DNA from: Oceanospirillaceae bacterium
GTDB taxonomy: Bacteria > Pseudomonadota > Gammaproteobacteria > Pseudomonadales > Balneatricaceae
Length of the DNA: 64,000 nt
Assembly: GCA_003521845.1 (NCBI GenBank)
Contig: DPHB01000024.1
Location: 8,203 to 72,202 of the forward strand
Direction: 5' to 3'
The notes beneath the pieces were generated by a model. It saw only the letters and a list, made by a program, of their open reading frames with translations, was not told where the DNA came from and did not search any database. The translations under genes and the position numbers were made by a program. Positions 1 to 9,243 of the stretch are shown piece by piece. The first letter of the stretch is position 1, and every line of letters begins with the position of its first letter.

Positions 1-176
1 AAAATTAAGCCGCTGGTGGCGTCCATTTGAAAGGTAAAAGGGATTAGCAAGGCCACGGCCATAGTTGGACTAAGTCCAGGCAATGCGCCCAAAACCAAAC
101 CTGCTCCTGTTGCCAAGATCAGTATGGTTAGATTAGAGACACTGAGTACCTCAGAGAAATAGGTGAAAAACTCCAC
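1..176 (-). CDS. Tripartite tricarboxylate transporter TctA-type permease, N-terminal part
   Basis: Translating the minus strand from a GTG at 176 gives an open frame running off the window edge. Its first about 58 residues contain the motif GALPGLSPTMAVALLIPFTF, typical of the first conserved block of TctA large permease subunits (tripartite tricarboxylate transporters, inner membrane, working with a periplasmic TctC binder). A stop codon lies two codons upstream of the GTG, so no longer start is possible in this frame. The gene is divergent from the GntR regulator at 439, which may control it. Only the N-terminus is visible, so the substrate is unknown. Confidence 0.75.
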   Translation of the reverse strand, partial: MEFFTYFSEVLSVSNLTILILATGAGLVLGALPGLSPTMAVALLIPFTFQMDATSGLI

Positions 177-286
177 TTGTTAACCCTCTATGCCGCCTGC
201 AAAAGACTATTTTTTGATCTACAACAGACATCGTTTTTATTAAATTTATAGTTAGCTTGATTCAAGCACTTATTATAGATAATATA

Positions 287-302
287 ACTCATGTATATGA
301 GT
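287..302. promoter_or_regulatory. Candidate operator palindrome between tctA-like gene and GntR regulator
   Basis: The sequence actcat-gtat-atgagt is a perfect 6+6 inverted repeat with a 4-base centre. A second small inverted repeat, agac-tttt-gtct, follows at 305-316. Both lie in the AT-rich divergent intergenic region where an autoregulating HutC/GntR repressor would be expected to bind. The assignment rests only on symmetry and position. Confidence 0.3.
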
Positions 303-438
303 CAAGACTTTTGTCTAATTATTTTTAACTGAGACGTTATCTGTTACCCTAGGCGTCGCTACTAAGACATTGATAAAAAGCAAAAAATTGGATCTGGTCA
401 GACAGACAAGCCGTCACTAACAAATTTTGGGAATAATC

Positions 439-1173
439 ATGAACGTTTGGCCAAATCAGCCAAAACCTGGCACCCCGCTATACCGAGTAGTCGAAAACTA
501 CCTTCGAGATCAGATTGGTGACGGCGACTTGGCGCCGGGTGATTTGATTCCTTCCGAGCCACAATTGGCAGCTCTACTCAAGGTTAGCGGTGGTACGGTT
601 AAGAAGGCCATCGAAAACCTCGTTCATGAAAATTTACTCTACCGTCATCAGGGCAAGGGCACCTATGTGTCACGTATTGATTTCAACAATAGCCTGTTCA
701 AATTTTTCTCCTACGGCAACCCATCTGGCAACCCCATAAGAATTCACAAAGAAACACCCATTCGTGAATTACGCAAAGGTACAGAGAAGATTTGTCAGCG
801 CCTTGGTGTGCCTACAGGCACCGAATTGCTTTATATTGAGCGTGTAGGCTATCGTGATGAAAAACCCGTGCTCATTGAAAAGTGTTGGTGGATTGCCGAC
901 CTAGTACAAGGCCTAGAAAATGAAGAAGTGCACATACCTGACTTGTTATATGCGGTGGTGGTAGACCAATTTAACCTGCCTATTATCCGCTCCGAAGAGT
1001 CTCTCACGGCAGAAGCTGCCAACCAGGCCACTGCCAAGGTATTGCAGGTTGCCGTAGGGGACCCTTTGGTGGTGCTACACCGTACTACCTACAGCCGCAA
1101 TAACACACCTGTAGAGTTTCGAATTACCCGTGGCCGTCCCGATAGCTTTAGTTATCGCACCGAAATACGCTAA
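439..1173 (+). CDS. GntR-family transcriptional regulator, HutC subfamily
   Basis: This 244-residue protein has an N-terminal winged-helix GntR domain (about residues 10-80; the motif GTPLYRVVENYLRDQI begins it) and a C-terminal UTRA ligand-binding domain ending in the characteristic VEFRITRGRPDSFSYR block. HutC-type regulators are normally repressors that sense a small metabolite. The ATG at 439 is preferred over an in-frame TTG at 427 because it fits the family N-terminus. It is divergent from the partial TctA-type permease, so it probably regulates that uptake system. The ligand cannot be read from the sequence. Confidence 0.9.
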   Translation: MNVWPNQPKPGTPLYRVVENYLRDQIGDGDLAPGDLIPSEPQLAALLKVSGGTVKKAIENLVHENLLYRHQGKGTYVSRIDFNNSLFKFFSYGNPSGNPIRIHKETPIRELRKGTEKICQRLGVPTGTELLYIERVGYRDEKPVLIEKCWWIADLVQGLENEEVHIPDLLYAVVVDQFNLPIIRSEESLTAEAANQATAKVLQVAVGDPLVVLHRTTYSRNNTPVEFRITRGRPDSFSYRTEIR

Positions 1174-1316
1174 CAATATCTTTTATACGTAGCCCTAATT
1201 AAGACTGTTGGCACCATGCCCAATAAACCGTTACCCTGTCGACACTTTATATCTTGTGTTTCCTCAGCATCAGCCTGCATGGCCTAGGAAAACACCACCA
1301 AAAATAGGTAATGCCG

Positions 1317-2189
1317 ATGCCTTGGCGTGATACTCTTATTGCTATGTTAGTCCCCCTCACTTGGGGTATGGGCCTGGTTATAGCTAAGCCAGCAGTGGAT
1401 CAGTTTCCGCCTATGTTACTGATGGCCTTGCGCTTTAGTGTCACCGCCCTAGTACTTATCTGGTTTGTATCTACTCCCCATAAACACCTGAAAGCCCTAG
1501 CATGGGTAGCTTTGATAGGTTCTGCCCTGCAATACGGCTTGTCCTACAATGGCTTGCGTTTGCTGGACGCTAGCACTACTGCCCTAATCGTACAAATTGA
1601 AACACCCTTTTTACTTTTGCTCAGTGTTATGTGGCTAGGCGATCGCTTAAACCGGCAACAAGTGGTTGGCTTAATAGTGGCCTTTGTGGGTTTGTACATT
1701 TTAACTGGAGCACCCAATTTACAAGGGCAGTGGCTGGGCATTGGCTTAACCTTAGGTGGCGCCTTTATGTGGGCTTTGGGGCAAGTGATTTTACGCCGTA
1801 TGACGCAAAAAATGCCAGGACAACTCAGCGGCATGACTACCATTGCTTGGATAGCCGTGTTTGCCGCACCGCAGTTATTTGTCGCCTCTTTGTTGTTAGA
1901 AAATAATCACTGGCAATACATCAGCAATGCCAGCACTCAAGTATGGGCTGCGGTGTTGTACCTAGGCCTCGTCATGACCGCCTTTGGCTACACCTGCTGG
2001 TACCACGTTCTCGGGCGCTACCCAGCCTCGCAAGCAGGCCCATTTTTATTATTACTACCGGTGTTTTCCATCTTAGGCGGTTGGCTATGGCTCGACGAGC
2101 CCATAAACTTCAAAATGCTGTTCGGCGGGGCCGTCATTATAGCTGGTGTGGGCTTACTCACTGTGTCTTTCAGCCGCACCAGAAACTAG
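1317..2189 (+). CDS. EamA/DMT-superfamily permease
   Basis: A hydrophobic protein of about 290 residues with roughly ten predicted transmembrane segments arranged as two EamA repeats (RhaT/YdcZ-like drug/metabolite transporter superfamily, inner membrane). Features seen are the N-terminal LTWGMGLVIAKPA and a second-repeat segment LGLVMTAFGYTCWY. The ATG at 1317 is chosen because an AGGT sits about 8 bases upstream; an ATG at 1311 is too close to that site. It stands alone between the GntR gene and a DoxX-like gene. Substrate not predictable. Confidence 0.88.
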   Translation: MPWRDTLIAMLVPLTWGMGLVIAKPAVDQFPPMLLMALRFSVTALVLIWFVSTPHKHLKALAWVALIGSALQYGLSYNGLRLLDASTTALIVQIETPFLLLLSVMWLGDRLNRQQVVGLIVAFVGLYILTGAPNLQGQWLGIGLTLGGAFMWALGQVILRRMTQKMPGQLSGMTTIAWIAVFAAPQLFVASLLLENNHWQYISNASTQVWAAVLYLGLVMTAFGYTCWYHVLGRYPASQAGPFLLLLPVFSILGGWLWLDEPINFKMLFGGAVIIAGVGLLTVSFSRTRN

Positions 2190-2324
2190 TGAAGTGCAAA
2201 CAATGCGACAGTCCGCCAGGCCATGCATTAATAAAAAACGCTGCTACGCTTAAGTGGTCAACGGGATTACTCCGCACCTGCCGATAACGTCCCAATGACT
2301 AAATTAACTTGGTGAGTATTGATT

Positions 2325-2690
2325 ATGACTATATTGATGTGGATCGTAGGTTTGGCATTGTGCGCGTTTGTCGCCGCCACCGGTTTGGGCAAAATTAGCC
2401 TCAGTAGCGGGGCCCAACAATCGGTCGGAAAACTAGGCATTTCGGGCATAAAAATGCAACTATTTGGGGCCATAGAACTGGCCGCTGCGGCGCTAATCCT
2501 ACTGCGCTTACTGGCGCCCCAATTGGCTATTGTTGCCTATATTGGCTGGCTTTGCTTATTGTTGGTATTGCTTTGGAGTTGGGTTTTACTACTCCAGCAC
2601 AAAGCTCAGGAACCACTCGCGGCTAAGATGGGCCCTATTGTGGTTATCAACCTTACGGTAGTTTTTGCTTGGCTGTCTGGCATCATCTAG
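2325..2690 (+). CDS. Small DoxX-like membrane protein
   Basis: A 121-residue, very hydrophobic protein with about four transmembrane helices. The pattern GLGKISLSS near residue 20 and a central GAIELAAAALIL helix resemble the DoxX-like family of small membrane proteins, which are often tied to redox or stress functions. The ATG at 2325 follows GGTGAG at good spacing. Family assignment is by overall pattern only, and no functional role is inferred. Confidence 0.65.
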   Translation: MTILMWIVGLALCAFVAATGLGKISLSSGAQQSVGKLGISGIKMQLFGAIELAAAALILLRLLAPQLAIVAYIGWLCLLLVLLWSWVLLLQHKAQEPLAAKMGPIVVINLTVVFAWLSGII

Positions 2691-2754
2691 AAGTGGCGCC
2701 AATTGCTATAGGCCTAGCCTGTATCAATTGGCACCCATTACCTAGGCGCATGCC

Positions 2755-3000
2755 CTAAGACTCACCTAATTGGCGCTGCATCCAAATAGCCAGTTTATGT
2801 TGCATGTTGGGTAGGTTTTCTTGATCCCCGGCTAGCGGCTGCATAAGCTTATCGTGTACCAACAAACGGTATATATACTCAATTTTTGCGTTATGAGAAT
2901 CCGTGGCTTCAAACTTAGCCACACCTCGCTTTTCGGCATAGCTCATGCCAAAGTTAATGGCTTTTTTCAGTAACTCTTTTTCGTTCTTTAATTTTTTCAT
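2755..3000 (-). CDS. DUF5062-like small protein
   Basis: An 81-residue, lysine-rich soluble protein beginning MKKLKNEKELLKKAINFG and containing EYIYRLLVHDKLM. This pattern matches small uncharacterised gammaproteobacterial proteins of the DUF5062 type. No signal peptide or membrane segment is seen. It is downstream of the PhyH gene on the same strand with a 24-base gap and may be co-transcribed. Function unknown. Confidence 0.7.
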   Translation of the reverse strand: MKKLKNEKELLKKAINFGMSYAEKRGVAKFEATDSHNAKIEYIYRLLVHDKLMQPLAGDQENLPNMQHKLAIWMQRQLGES

Positions 3001-3024
3001 GCAACCTTCCGTGAAGTGACAAAT

Positions 3025-3882
3025 TTAACGGCGCCAAATTTCTGGGTACAAGTCCGTACCTGGTCGGTCGCCTTCCTTCAAGCCTGCGGCCAGCATGCAT
3101 TCTGTATGGTCAGGGTCCATACCGCACTCGCGGAACTTGATGCGGGCGTCGTCCCCCAACCACTTGCTGGTAAATACACTCAAACCGGTATCTGCGGCCA
3201 GTTTACCAGAACCACCATGAATTATACGACTGTTAAACGCCACACAATCACCAGGTTGCATATCCCAACTAGTGACCCGATAACCTTCTGGGTCAGCATC
3301 GATATCGGGAATATCCACTTGCCCCACATTGGTGAAGTCAGACTGATCCACATCTTGCTTATCATCTGGGTTCAAACTACCAAAGTTATACTGATAAAAC
3401 ACCGAATCAGAGCGGTGCGAACCGGGTACAAAAGCCAAGGCATTTTCTTTTTTTACCGGCACCAAAGGCATCCACAGGGTTAGGGTATCGTAACCTTCCA
3501 CAGACCAATAGGGCTCGTCCTGATGCCAAGGCGTGGTAAATTGAGTACCCGGTGCGCGCACAAATACCGCATCAAAAAAGAAGTTAATACGGCTAGCCTT
3601 GGTCAATGCACCGGCGATTGCGGCGGCATGAGAGTGATAAATAAAGTCTTTATACTCAGGCACCCCTTGCCAAGCTTGGCTATCCCAAAACATGCTGCGA
3701 CCAGCCTCATCCTTGTACCAACGGCGGGCACGTTGAGTAGGGCTTTGACGATGCTTTTGCAAGCCTTTGGACAAGGTGTCTACCCAGCTTTGGCCGAAGG
3801 CATTTTTCAACAATACCACACCTTCCGTGGCAAAGGTTGCTACCTCTTCTTGGCTAATCTCTCGCAGCTGATCTTTTGACAT
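3025..3882 (-). CDS. Phytanoyl-CoA dioxygenase (PhyH) family protein
   Basis: A 285-residue Fe(II)/2-oxoglutarate-dependent oxygenase of the PhyH family. The iron ligands are visible as H120-x-D122 in TPWHQDEPYW and a distal H222 in SRIIHGGSG. The FVPGSH motif, typical of the fold, is at about 151-156. Start ATG at 3882 has GAGGGT upstream. Length is normal for the family. Substrates of bacterial PhyH proteins range from osmolytes to lipids and phosphonates; nothing here identifies the substrate. Confidence 0.88.
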   Translation of the reverse strand: MSKDQLREISQEEVATFATEGVVLLKNAFGQSWVDTLSKGLQKHRQSPTQRARRWYKDEAGRSMFWDSQAWQGVPEYKDFIYHSHAAAIAGALTKASRINFFFDAVFVRAPGTQFTTPWHQDEPYWSVEGYDTLTLWMPLVPVKKENALAFVPGSHRSDSVFYQYNFGSLNPDDKQDVDQSDFTNVGQVDIPDIDADPEGYRVTSWDMQPGDCVAFNSRIIHGGSGKLAADTGLSVFTSKWLGDDARIKFRECGMDPDHTECMLAAGLKEGDRPGTDLYPEIWRR

Positions 3883-4016
3883 GTTCTACCCTCATGTTGC
3901 TAAGGCCTGCTCCAACAAGCTGTAGCAAACCTTGTGTTTATTATGCCGACACATTAACAACAACATCTTGCCCCTGGCAATCAACAAATTCCCTGCCCAG
4001 CGATAAGCAGAATTTA

Positions 4017-4283
4017 TTACTGTTTGCGTGGAATACATTCCATCTGCACAGCGTTGCTATTACCACCGGTTGCCAACATGATGCACACGTAATCAGGATT
4101 GTGTTCAGGTACAAATTCATATACCCGGGCGTCATAGCCATACACATCAACTTTATAACGCACAGCCTCTTTCGTAGGGAAGTTCATCGTGGCAATGGAG
4201 TCCATGAAACCAGCTTGGACAATGGCTGTGGTGGTTAACAAGGAGGCGGCGAGCAAAACGGCCACGGTTAGTAATTTTTTCAT
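4017..4283 (-). CDS. Small secreted protein of unknown function
   Basis: An 88-residue protein with a clear Sec signal peptide (MKK followed by a leucine/alanine-rich core, predicted cleavage near TAIVQA-GF around residue 24). The mature part of about 64 residues has two cysteines (VCIM and MECIP) that could form a disulfide in the periplasm. No family recognised. It is a single gene with a 159-base AT-rich region before the divergent DUF599 gene. Confidence 0.65.
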   Translation of the reverse strand: MKKLLTVAVLLAASLLTTTAIVQAGFMDSIATMNFPTKEAVRYKVDVYGYDARVYEFVPEHNPDYVCIMLATGGNSNAVQMECIPRKQ

Positions 4284-4442
4284 AATGTCGATCCTAAGCT
4301 ATGTCAATCTCTTGGTTAAAGATTCATTGTAGCTCGAAAGCGCATCAGAAAGCTGTTATAAATCAGAAAACTAGGCAATTCAAATTATTACATTGGCAAG
4401 CTATACTGTGCCTTCACTAGCGATATTGAGATACTTTTGCTT

Positions 4443-5147
4443 ATGCTTGCCATGCTACCAACCGACCTCAGCCTTACCCACCTGCTTGCTATTAGTGTGT
4501 TGCTAATAAGTTGGTTTTGCTATCCAGTGATTTTCAAAATCATGGGCAAAGAAACCATCAATAGCCAACTACTGAGTGTGCGCCGCCAGTGGTTAAAGCA
4601 AGTAACACAACATGGCCGTAGCCCATTTGATTCCATACTGATTGGCCATATTGTGCATTCTGTCGCCTTCTTTGGTTCCGCTACCTTGATTGTCATAGCG
4701 GGTCTATTTTCTATCGTAATGAACCTAGAAAGCATCCATAGCACTATGACCAGCCTGCACTTTATCGACAGTATTAGCATCGAGCTATTTACCATCAATT
4801 TTTCTTTATTAGCGCTGGTGCTGACGATTAGCTTCTTTGCGTTTGTTTATGCCTTACGTAAACTGGTGTATTCCATAGCGTTAATCGGTGCTTTGCCCGT
4901 GAGCGATGGCACCGACGACAAAAAATTAGACATACTGATTGAAGCCACCACCATGGTGATCACAGAATCGTTGAAAACCTTTAATTTTGGTATCCGTGGC
5001 TATTACTACGCCATTGCGGCCATGTTTTTGTTTGCCTCACCGGTGATCTGTATTTTGGCAAGTTTGCTTGTCACAGGCATTTTGATCTACCGACAAATGA
5101 ACACCAGTACCGCCCACGCTATTAGTGATTACGTTCAACATCGTTAG
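4443..5147 (+). CDS. DUF599 family membrane protein
   Basis: A protein of about 234 residues with four or five transmembrane helices. The segments RRQWLKQVTQHGRSP and HIVHSVAFFGSATLIV are typical of DUF599, and a conserved ALRKLVYSIALIGALP block follows. DUF599 proteins are uncharacterised inner-membrane proteins common in proteobacteria. The ATG at 4443 is used in place of an upstream in-frame TTG. It ends 16 bases from the convergent EamA gene. Confidence 0.75.
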   Translation: MLAMLPTDLSLTHLLAISVLLISWFCYPVIFKIMGKETINSQLLSVRRQWLKQVTQHGRSPFDSILIGHIVHSVAFFGSATLIVIAGLFSIVMNLESIHSTMTSLHFIDSISIELFTINFSLLALVLTISFFAFVYALRKLVYSIALIGALPVSDGTDDKKLDILIEATTMVITESLKTFNFGIRGYYYAIAAMFLFASPVICILASLLVTGILIYRQMNTSTAHAISDYVQHR

Positions 5148-5163
5148 CCGTCCGCTGTTGTTG

Positions 5164-6051
5164 CTACTGGTTTAATACCACCGCCAGCAAGATAATCAGT
5201 GCACCTGCCAAGGTAGTGATCGCTGGCTGCTCAGCTAGCAGCAACCAAGCAAAGGCAATAGCGTATACTGGCTCAAGGCTAGCCACAATAGCTGCAGTGT
5301 GCGCCCTTACCTGCTTTAAACAAGCAATAAACATCACATGCGGCAAGGCCGTTAAACCTATACCCAACACCAGTAGATAAACCAAATCTTTGGCCGTTGG
5401 CACTGGGGATGTCGAGCCTAGGCCTGATATTAAGGCCGGCAAATCGACTAATAACAAGCACATCAAGGCCGCCAGCACCTGCTGCCAAAAGCCCAGTTTT
5501 ATGCCGCCAAAAACATGCACCAGAGATTTGTTTTGCAAGGCTAAAACAGCGAACAAAGCACCCGACAACACACCCCAAACTAGCCCCTGAAAAGCTGAAT
5601 TATGCCAACTAATAGCAGGGGCCACCAACCATAACCCCAATACCACTAGCAGCGTTGTGAAACCGTCTTTGGCATCCACTTTCCGTCCTTGTAAGAGGGC
5701 TTCCAGCAAGGTGACAAAAACGGGAAATGCTGAAAAACCTACCAATGCCACCCCTACGCCAGATACTTGAATAGCGTAGAAAAAACTCCACCAATGCCCC
5801 ACCAACACCAAGCTAGAGCATAGCAAATAGCCAACTAGCTTAGGGGTACTGGTAACGGTTTGAGATGGCCACCATCGCGTCTGTGATGTGTGCTTTAGCA
5901 AAGCCATAAACGCCGCTAACGCTAAGGCTCCAAACAAGGTACGCCCTAATACGAGCTGCATGGCAGGCAGATCGACTAGCTTGCCAATAAGGGCCGCCGT
6001 ACCGAATAACAGTACCGACAAATGCAATTGCACGGTGGGGGACATTCTCAT
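5164..6051 (-). CDS. EamA/DMT-superfamily permease
   Basis: A 295-residue hydrophobic protein with about ten transmembrane segments in two EamA repeats. Typical landmarks are VGVALVGFSAFPVFVTLLEAL in the first repeat and ASLEPVYAIAFAWLLLAEQP near the end of the second. It lies 15 bases downstream of the HAD hydrolase gene on the same strand, suggesting one transcript. Likely a small-metabolite exporter or importer in the inner membrane; substrate unknown. Confidence 0.88.
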   Translation of the reverse strand: MRMSPTVQLHLSVLLFGTAALIGKLVDLPAMQLVLGRTLFGALALAAFMALLKHTSQTRWWPSQTVTSTPKLVGYLLCSSLVLVGHWWSFFYAIQVSGVGVALVGFSAFPVFVTLLEALLQGRKVDAKDGFTTLLVVLGLWLVAPAISWHNSAFQGLVWGVLSGALFAVLALQNKSLVHVFGGIKLGFWQQVLAALMCLLLVDLPALISGLGSTSPVPTAKDLVYLLVLGIGLTALPHVMFIACLKQVRAHTAAIVASLEPVYAIAFAWLLLAEQPAITTLAGALIILLAVVLNQ

Positions 6052-6066
6052 ATTCGCGCAGACACC

Positions 6067-6756
6067 TTAAGACAAACCTTGTAGCGCATCTTGTAACTGC
6101 TGCAAGCTGGCAATGCTGGCATCGGGATGCAGTTCCCACGGGTCAAACACATTTTGTGGTGTACGCTGCACCCAGACCGCATACCAACCAGCTGCCTTGG
6201 CACCAATAACATCAAAAGGATTACTTGAGATCAGCACACAGGCTTCCGGTTTCCCACGCGCATGTTGTTTAGCAAAGGCATCATAAACCACTGCGGCTGG
6301 TTTGAAGCTGCGTACCTGATTTACACTAAACACACCTAACAGATGTTGGTCCAGTTGTGCATAAGATAGCACTTGGGCCACGCCCGCTGGTGTGCCATTG
6401 GAGAAAGCCCAGCAATCTAAACCTGCCCCTTGTAGTTGCTGCAAACTCTTGGGCACTTCATCAAAAGCGGGGAGTTCGCCATACACGGCCATCAAAGCTT
6501 GCTTGTTGGTATCACTAAGTTGAGTATTAAGCTGCAAGTCGGCATAGTCCAAGCCCGCTTGGGTACAAACGCCAAAATCACGGTAATGGCCCGCCCCACC
6601 CATGGCGGCACGGCGAAAAGTGTATTCCAATTGCTTGTTACGCCACAGAGTAGAAAAAGCCACCGCCTGCTCACCCACCATGGTTTGCAACAAGGCCACC
6701 ACCCCATGAGGATCGATCAAGGTGCCATAAACATCAAATGCTAGAACTTTTTTCAT
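6067..6756 (-). CDS. Haloacid dehalogenase type II family hydrolase
   Basis: A 229-residue HAD-superfamily protein with the nucleophile motif FDVYGTLID (D8), motif II CWAFSNGTP and the motif ISSNPFDVIGA, which together match L-2-haloacid dehalogenases. These enzymes hydrolyse 2-haloalkanoic acids, but many family members act on other substrates. The start follows AAGGAGAAGG. It is in a short minus-strand run with the downstream EamA permease. Dehalogenation is the family role, not something proved here. Confidence 0.85.
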   Translation of the reverse strand: MKKVLAFDVYGTLIDPHGVVALLQTMVGEQAVAFSTLWRNKQLEYTFRRAAMGGAGHYRDFGVCTQAGLDYADLQLNTQLSDTNKQALMAVYGELPAFDEVPKSLQQLQGAGLDCWAFSNGTPAGVAQVLSYAQLDQHLLGVFSVNQVRSFKPAAVVYDAFAKQHARGKPEACVLISSNPFDVIGAKAAGWYAVWVQRTPQNVFDPWELHPDASIASLQQLQDALQGLS

Positions 6757-6776
6757 TACCTTCTCCTTGTTTGCAA

Positions 6777-6795
6777 CCCGTCATTGCGAGCGACC
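6777..6795. repeat. Fragment of CGTCATTGCGAG-type dispersed repeat
   Basis: The words cccgtcattgcgagcgac between the ArgR-like gene and the HAD gene match the end of the longer CGTCATTGCGAG repeat seen near 11.7, 37.9 and 54.0 kb. It abuts the stop codon of the regulator gene. Confidence 0.4.
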
Positions 6796-7835
6796 TAGTC
6801 CAAACGCGATTGAAGTGCAACTAGGTTGGGCAGATTATTACCCATCTCAACACTCGTAGAGCGGCCCCGCTCTTGGCGTGGTGTAATGCTAAAATGGCTA
6901 CGGTAGGTGGTACTAAAATGACTGGCCGACGAAAAGCCCGCCGCCATGCTGACCTCGACAATCGACATATCTGTATCGCGTAACAATTGCCGTGCTTTGT
7001 CTAGGCGCAATTGCAGATAAAAGCGCGAGGGTACTGTATCTAGGTGGCGTTTAAATAAACGCTCCAAATGACGCCGTGATAGTCCAACCAATCCGGCCAG
7101 ATCATCAGATGACAAGGGTTCATCTAGATTGCTTTCCATTAGGGTAACGGCTTCCGTAAGCTTTGGTTGGCGATTACCCAAGCGCGCTTGTAGTGGTATA
7201 CGTTGTACGGCATCGGCACTGCGCCCACGTTCCAACAACAGCCATTCGGTCACCTCTGCCGCCAACTGGGCATAGCCATGAGATAATAACCAAGCCAGCA
7301 ACACATCTGCCGTGGCGCCGCCACCAGCACAGGTCATGAGGCAGGGCTTACTATCTCCTAACGGCTCTTGGCAATACAACTGTTGCGACCAATTAACCCG
7401 ACTATAGGCCGTTTTTAAACGTTCATATTGCGACCAATGGCAAGCAACCATACGCTCATCTAAAACGCCTGTTGCCGCTAAAGATTCGCAAACATTACCG
7501 ATCAAAATCAGTTCGCTAGCGTTATTAAACTGCTGCACCAGCCAGGTTAGGCAGGTTTCCGGCAAATCAACCGCTGGCCCATTACCAGAAAGCACCAGTA
7601 AAGTACGAAAGCGATGGCTGGCCTGTAAGGGTTGACTAGCAGGTAAAGGACTAGGCCCCACTGTGGCTTCGGCAAGGTGCAAAGGTTGTACTTGCAACCA
7701 GTCTTGCGCTTGCATAATAGGCAAACTACACATATCCCACGCCAAACCCACCTGCGACCAGCTAGCCTCAGGTAAGGTAAGCAGCCCAAGTGTAAAGTCT
7801 GTGGCTAATCTGGAGGGTGAATTATGTGCTGTCAT
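6795..7835 (-). CDS. argR: AraC-type ArgR-like regulator (GlxA family) of arginine catabolism
   Basis: A 346-residue regulator with an N-terminal DJ-1/PfpI-like domain (class I glutamine amidotransferase fold, about residues 10-200, including SVAAG-like MTCAGGGATADVLL) and a C-terminal AraC double helix-turn-helix (RRHLERLFKRHLDTVPSRFY, then SMAAGFSSASHFSTTYR). This architecture is shared by the Pseudomonas ArgR activator of the aru/AST operon. The gene is divergent from astC, and the intergenic region holds two tandem matches to the published ArgR half-site. I infer it activates the AST operon in response to arginine. GlxA-type regulators of other amines share the architecture, so context is the deciding evidence. 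Confidence 0.8.
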   Translation of the reverse strand: MTAHNSPSRLATDFTLGLLTLPEASWSQVGLAWDMCSLPIMQAQDWLQVQPLHLAEATVGPSPLPASQPLQASHRFRTLLVLSGNGPAVDLPETCLTWLVQQFNNASELILIGNVCESLAATGVLDERMVACHWSQYERLKTAYSRVNWSQQLYCQEPLGDSKPCLMTCAGGGATADVLLAWLLSHGYAQLAAEVTEWLLLERGRSADAVQRIPLQARLGNRQPKLTEAVTLMESNLDEPLSSDDLAGLVGLSRRHLERLFKRHLDTVPSRFYLQLRLDKARQLLRDTDMSIVEVSMAAGFSSASHFSTTYRSHFSITPRQERGRSTSVEMGNNLPNLVALQSRLD

Positions 7836-7890
7836 AGGTTAAGCATAAAACCATGTAGCCAACGTCTACTCAAGTGTTTTCTATGGCTTT

Positions 7891-7932
7891 TGTCCGACTC
7901 TGTCAACTTGGGGTCGCTAGAACTAAATTTGC
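7891..7932 (+). promoter_or_regulatory. Tandem ArgR (AraC-type) half-sites upstream of astC
   Basis: The Pseudomonas ArgR half-site is, from memory of the literature, TGTCGC-N8-AA-N5 in direct repeat. Here TGTCCG-N8-AA-N5 (7891-7911) is followed with no extra base by GGTCGC-N8-AA (7912-7927), each copy differing from the hexamer at one or two positions. The site lies 70-110 bases before the astC start in the region divergent from the ArgR-like gene, a fitting place for an activator. Confidence 0.55.
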
Positions 7933-8001
7933 CATCTAGTAACAGCACCGTTTTTTTTCAATAATAATTGTTATTGTCAGCCGCTTCTTTAGGAAATACC
8001 C

Positions 8002-9219
8002 ATGTCCAATAGCAATCTCACGCGCAACCTTTTCGATCAAGTAATGGTGCCCAACTACAACCCATCTGGCATCATTCCTGTACGCGGTAAAGGCTCGCGT
8101 ATTTGGGATCAAAACGACAAAGAATATATCGACTTTGCTGGTGGCATTGCCGTCACCAGCGTTGGCCATTGTCATCCAGAGATGATGGCTACTTTGCAAG
8201 ACCAAGGTAGCAAAATTTGGCACCTGGCCAACGTCATGACCAATGAACCGGCACTAGCACTAGCACAAACCCTGACTGACGTAACCTTTGCCGAACGTGT
8301 ATTTTTTGCCAATTCTGGTGGCGAAGCTAACGAAGCGGCTTTTAAGCTAGCGCGCCGTTATGCACACGACAAGTTTGGCCCAGAAAAGCATGAAATCATT
8401 GCCTTTCACCAAGGCTTCCACGGGCGTACCTTGTTTACCGTGAGCGTGGGCGGACAGCCTAAATACAGCCAAGGCTTTGGCCCCGCAATAGAGGGGATTA
8501 CTCACCTGCCCTATAACGATATTGCCGCCCTAGAAGCGGCCATATCCCATAACACCTGTGCTATCGTCATGGAACCCTTGCAAGGCGAAGGTGGCATTAT
8601 TGCTGCCACGCCTGCCTTTGCCAAGCGGGTGCGTGAGCTGTGTGATAAGCATAATGCCTTGCTGGTGATGGACGAAGTACAAACCGGCGTCGGCCGTCTT
8701 GGTACCTTGTATGCCTACGAGCAATTAGGCATCACACCTGACATTATGACCTCGGCCAAGGGCTTAGGTAATGGTTTCCCGGTGGCCGCCATGCTGACCA
8801 CCACGGATGTGGCAAGCCACCTAGTACCAGGCACCCATGGCAGCACCTACGGCGGCAACCCTTTAGCCTGCGCCATTGCTGGCAAAGTGATTGACCTAGT
8901 TAACACACCGGAAGTACTGCAAGGTGTGCGCAACAAGTTTGAATTATTTAAAGCGGGACTAGAAAAAATCAATGCCACTACTCCTTTTTGTGCCGAAATT
9001 CGTGGCAAGGGCTTGTTGATTGGCTGCGCGCTTACAGAAAACTACCAAGGTAAAGCCGGCTTGTTCCAAAAGGAGGCTATGGAAAACGGTCTTATGGCCC
9101 TAGTGGCAGGCCCTAACGTGGTGCGCTTTGCACCGTCTTTGTTGATTCCTGATGCTGACATAGAAGAAGGTCTGTCACGCTTTGCCAAGGCCGTAGCGCA
9201 AGCTGTCGCACAAGACTAA
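8002..9219 (+). CDS. astC: Succinylornithine/acetylornithine aminotransferase
   Basis: A 405-residue class-III PLP aminotransferase. The PLP lysine is in [15 protein letters not shown] at about residue 253; [18 protein letters not shown] and [10 protein letters not shown] are the other family blocks. In the AST route it transfers the delta-amino group of N2-succinylornithine to 2-oxoglutarate, giving succinylglutamate semialdehyde. It is first in the operon astC-M20-astA1-astA2-astD-astB, which settles the role over the biosynthetic paralogue ArgD, although AstC enzymes often accept acetylornithine as well. Upstream are the putative ArgR sites. Confidence 0.93.
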   Translation: MSNSNLTRNLFDQVMVPNYNPSGIIPVRGKGSRIWDQNDKEYIDFAGGIAVTSVGHCHPEMMATLQDQGSKIWHLANVMTNEPALALAQTLTDVTFAERVFFANSGGEANEAAFKLARRYAHDKFGPEKHEIIAFHQGFHGRTLFTVSVGGQPKYSQGFGPAIEGITHLPYNDIAALEAAISHNTCAIVMEPLQGEGGIIAATPAFAKRVRELCDKHNALLVMDEVQTGVGRLGTLYAYEQLGITPDIMTSAKGLGNGFPVAAMLTTTDVASHLVPGTHGSTYGGNPLACAIAGKVIDLVNTPEVLQGVRNKFELFKAGLEKINATTPFCAEIRGKGLLIGCALTENYQGKAGLFQKEAMENGLMALVAGPNVVRFAPSLLIPDADIEEGLSRFAKAVAQAVAQD

Positions 9220-9243
9220 TCATACCGTAACTTAAGGAATCCC

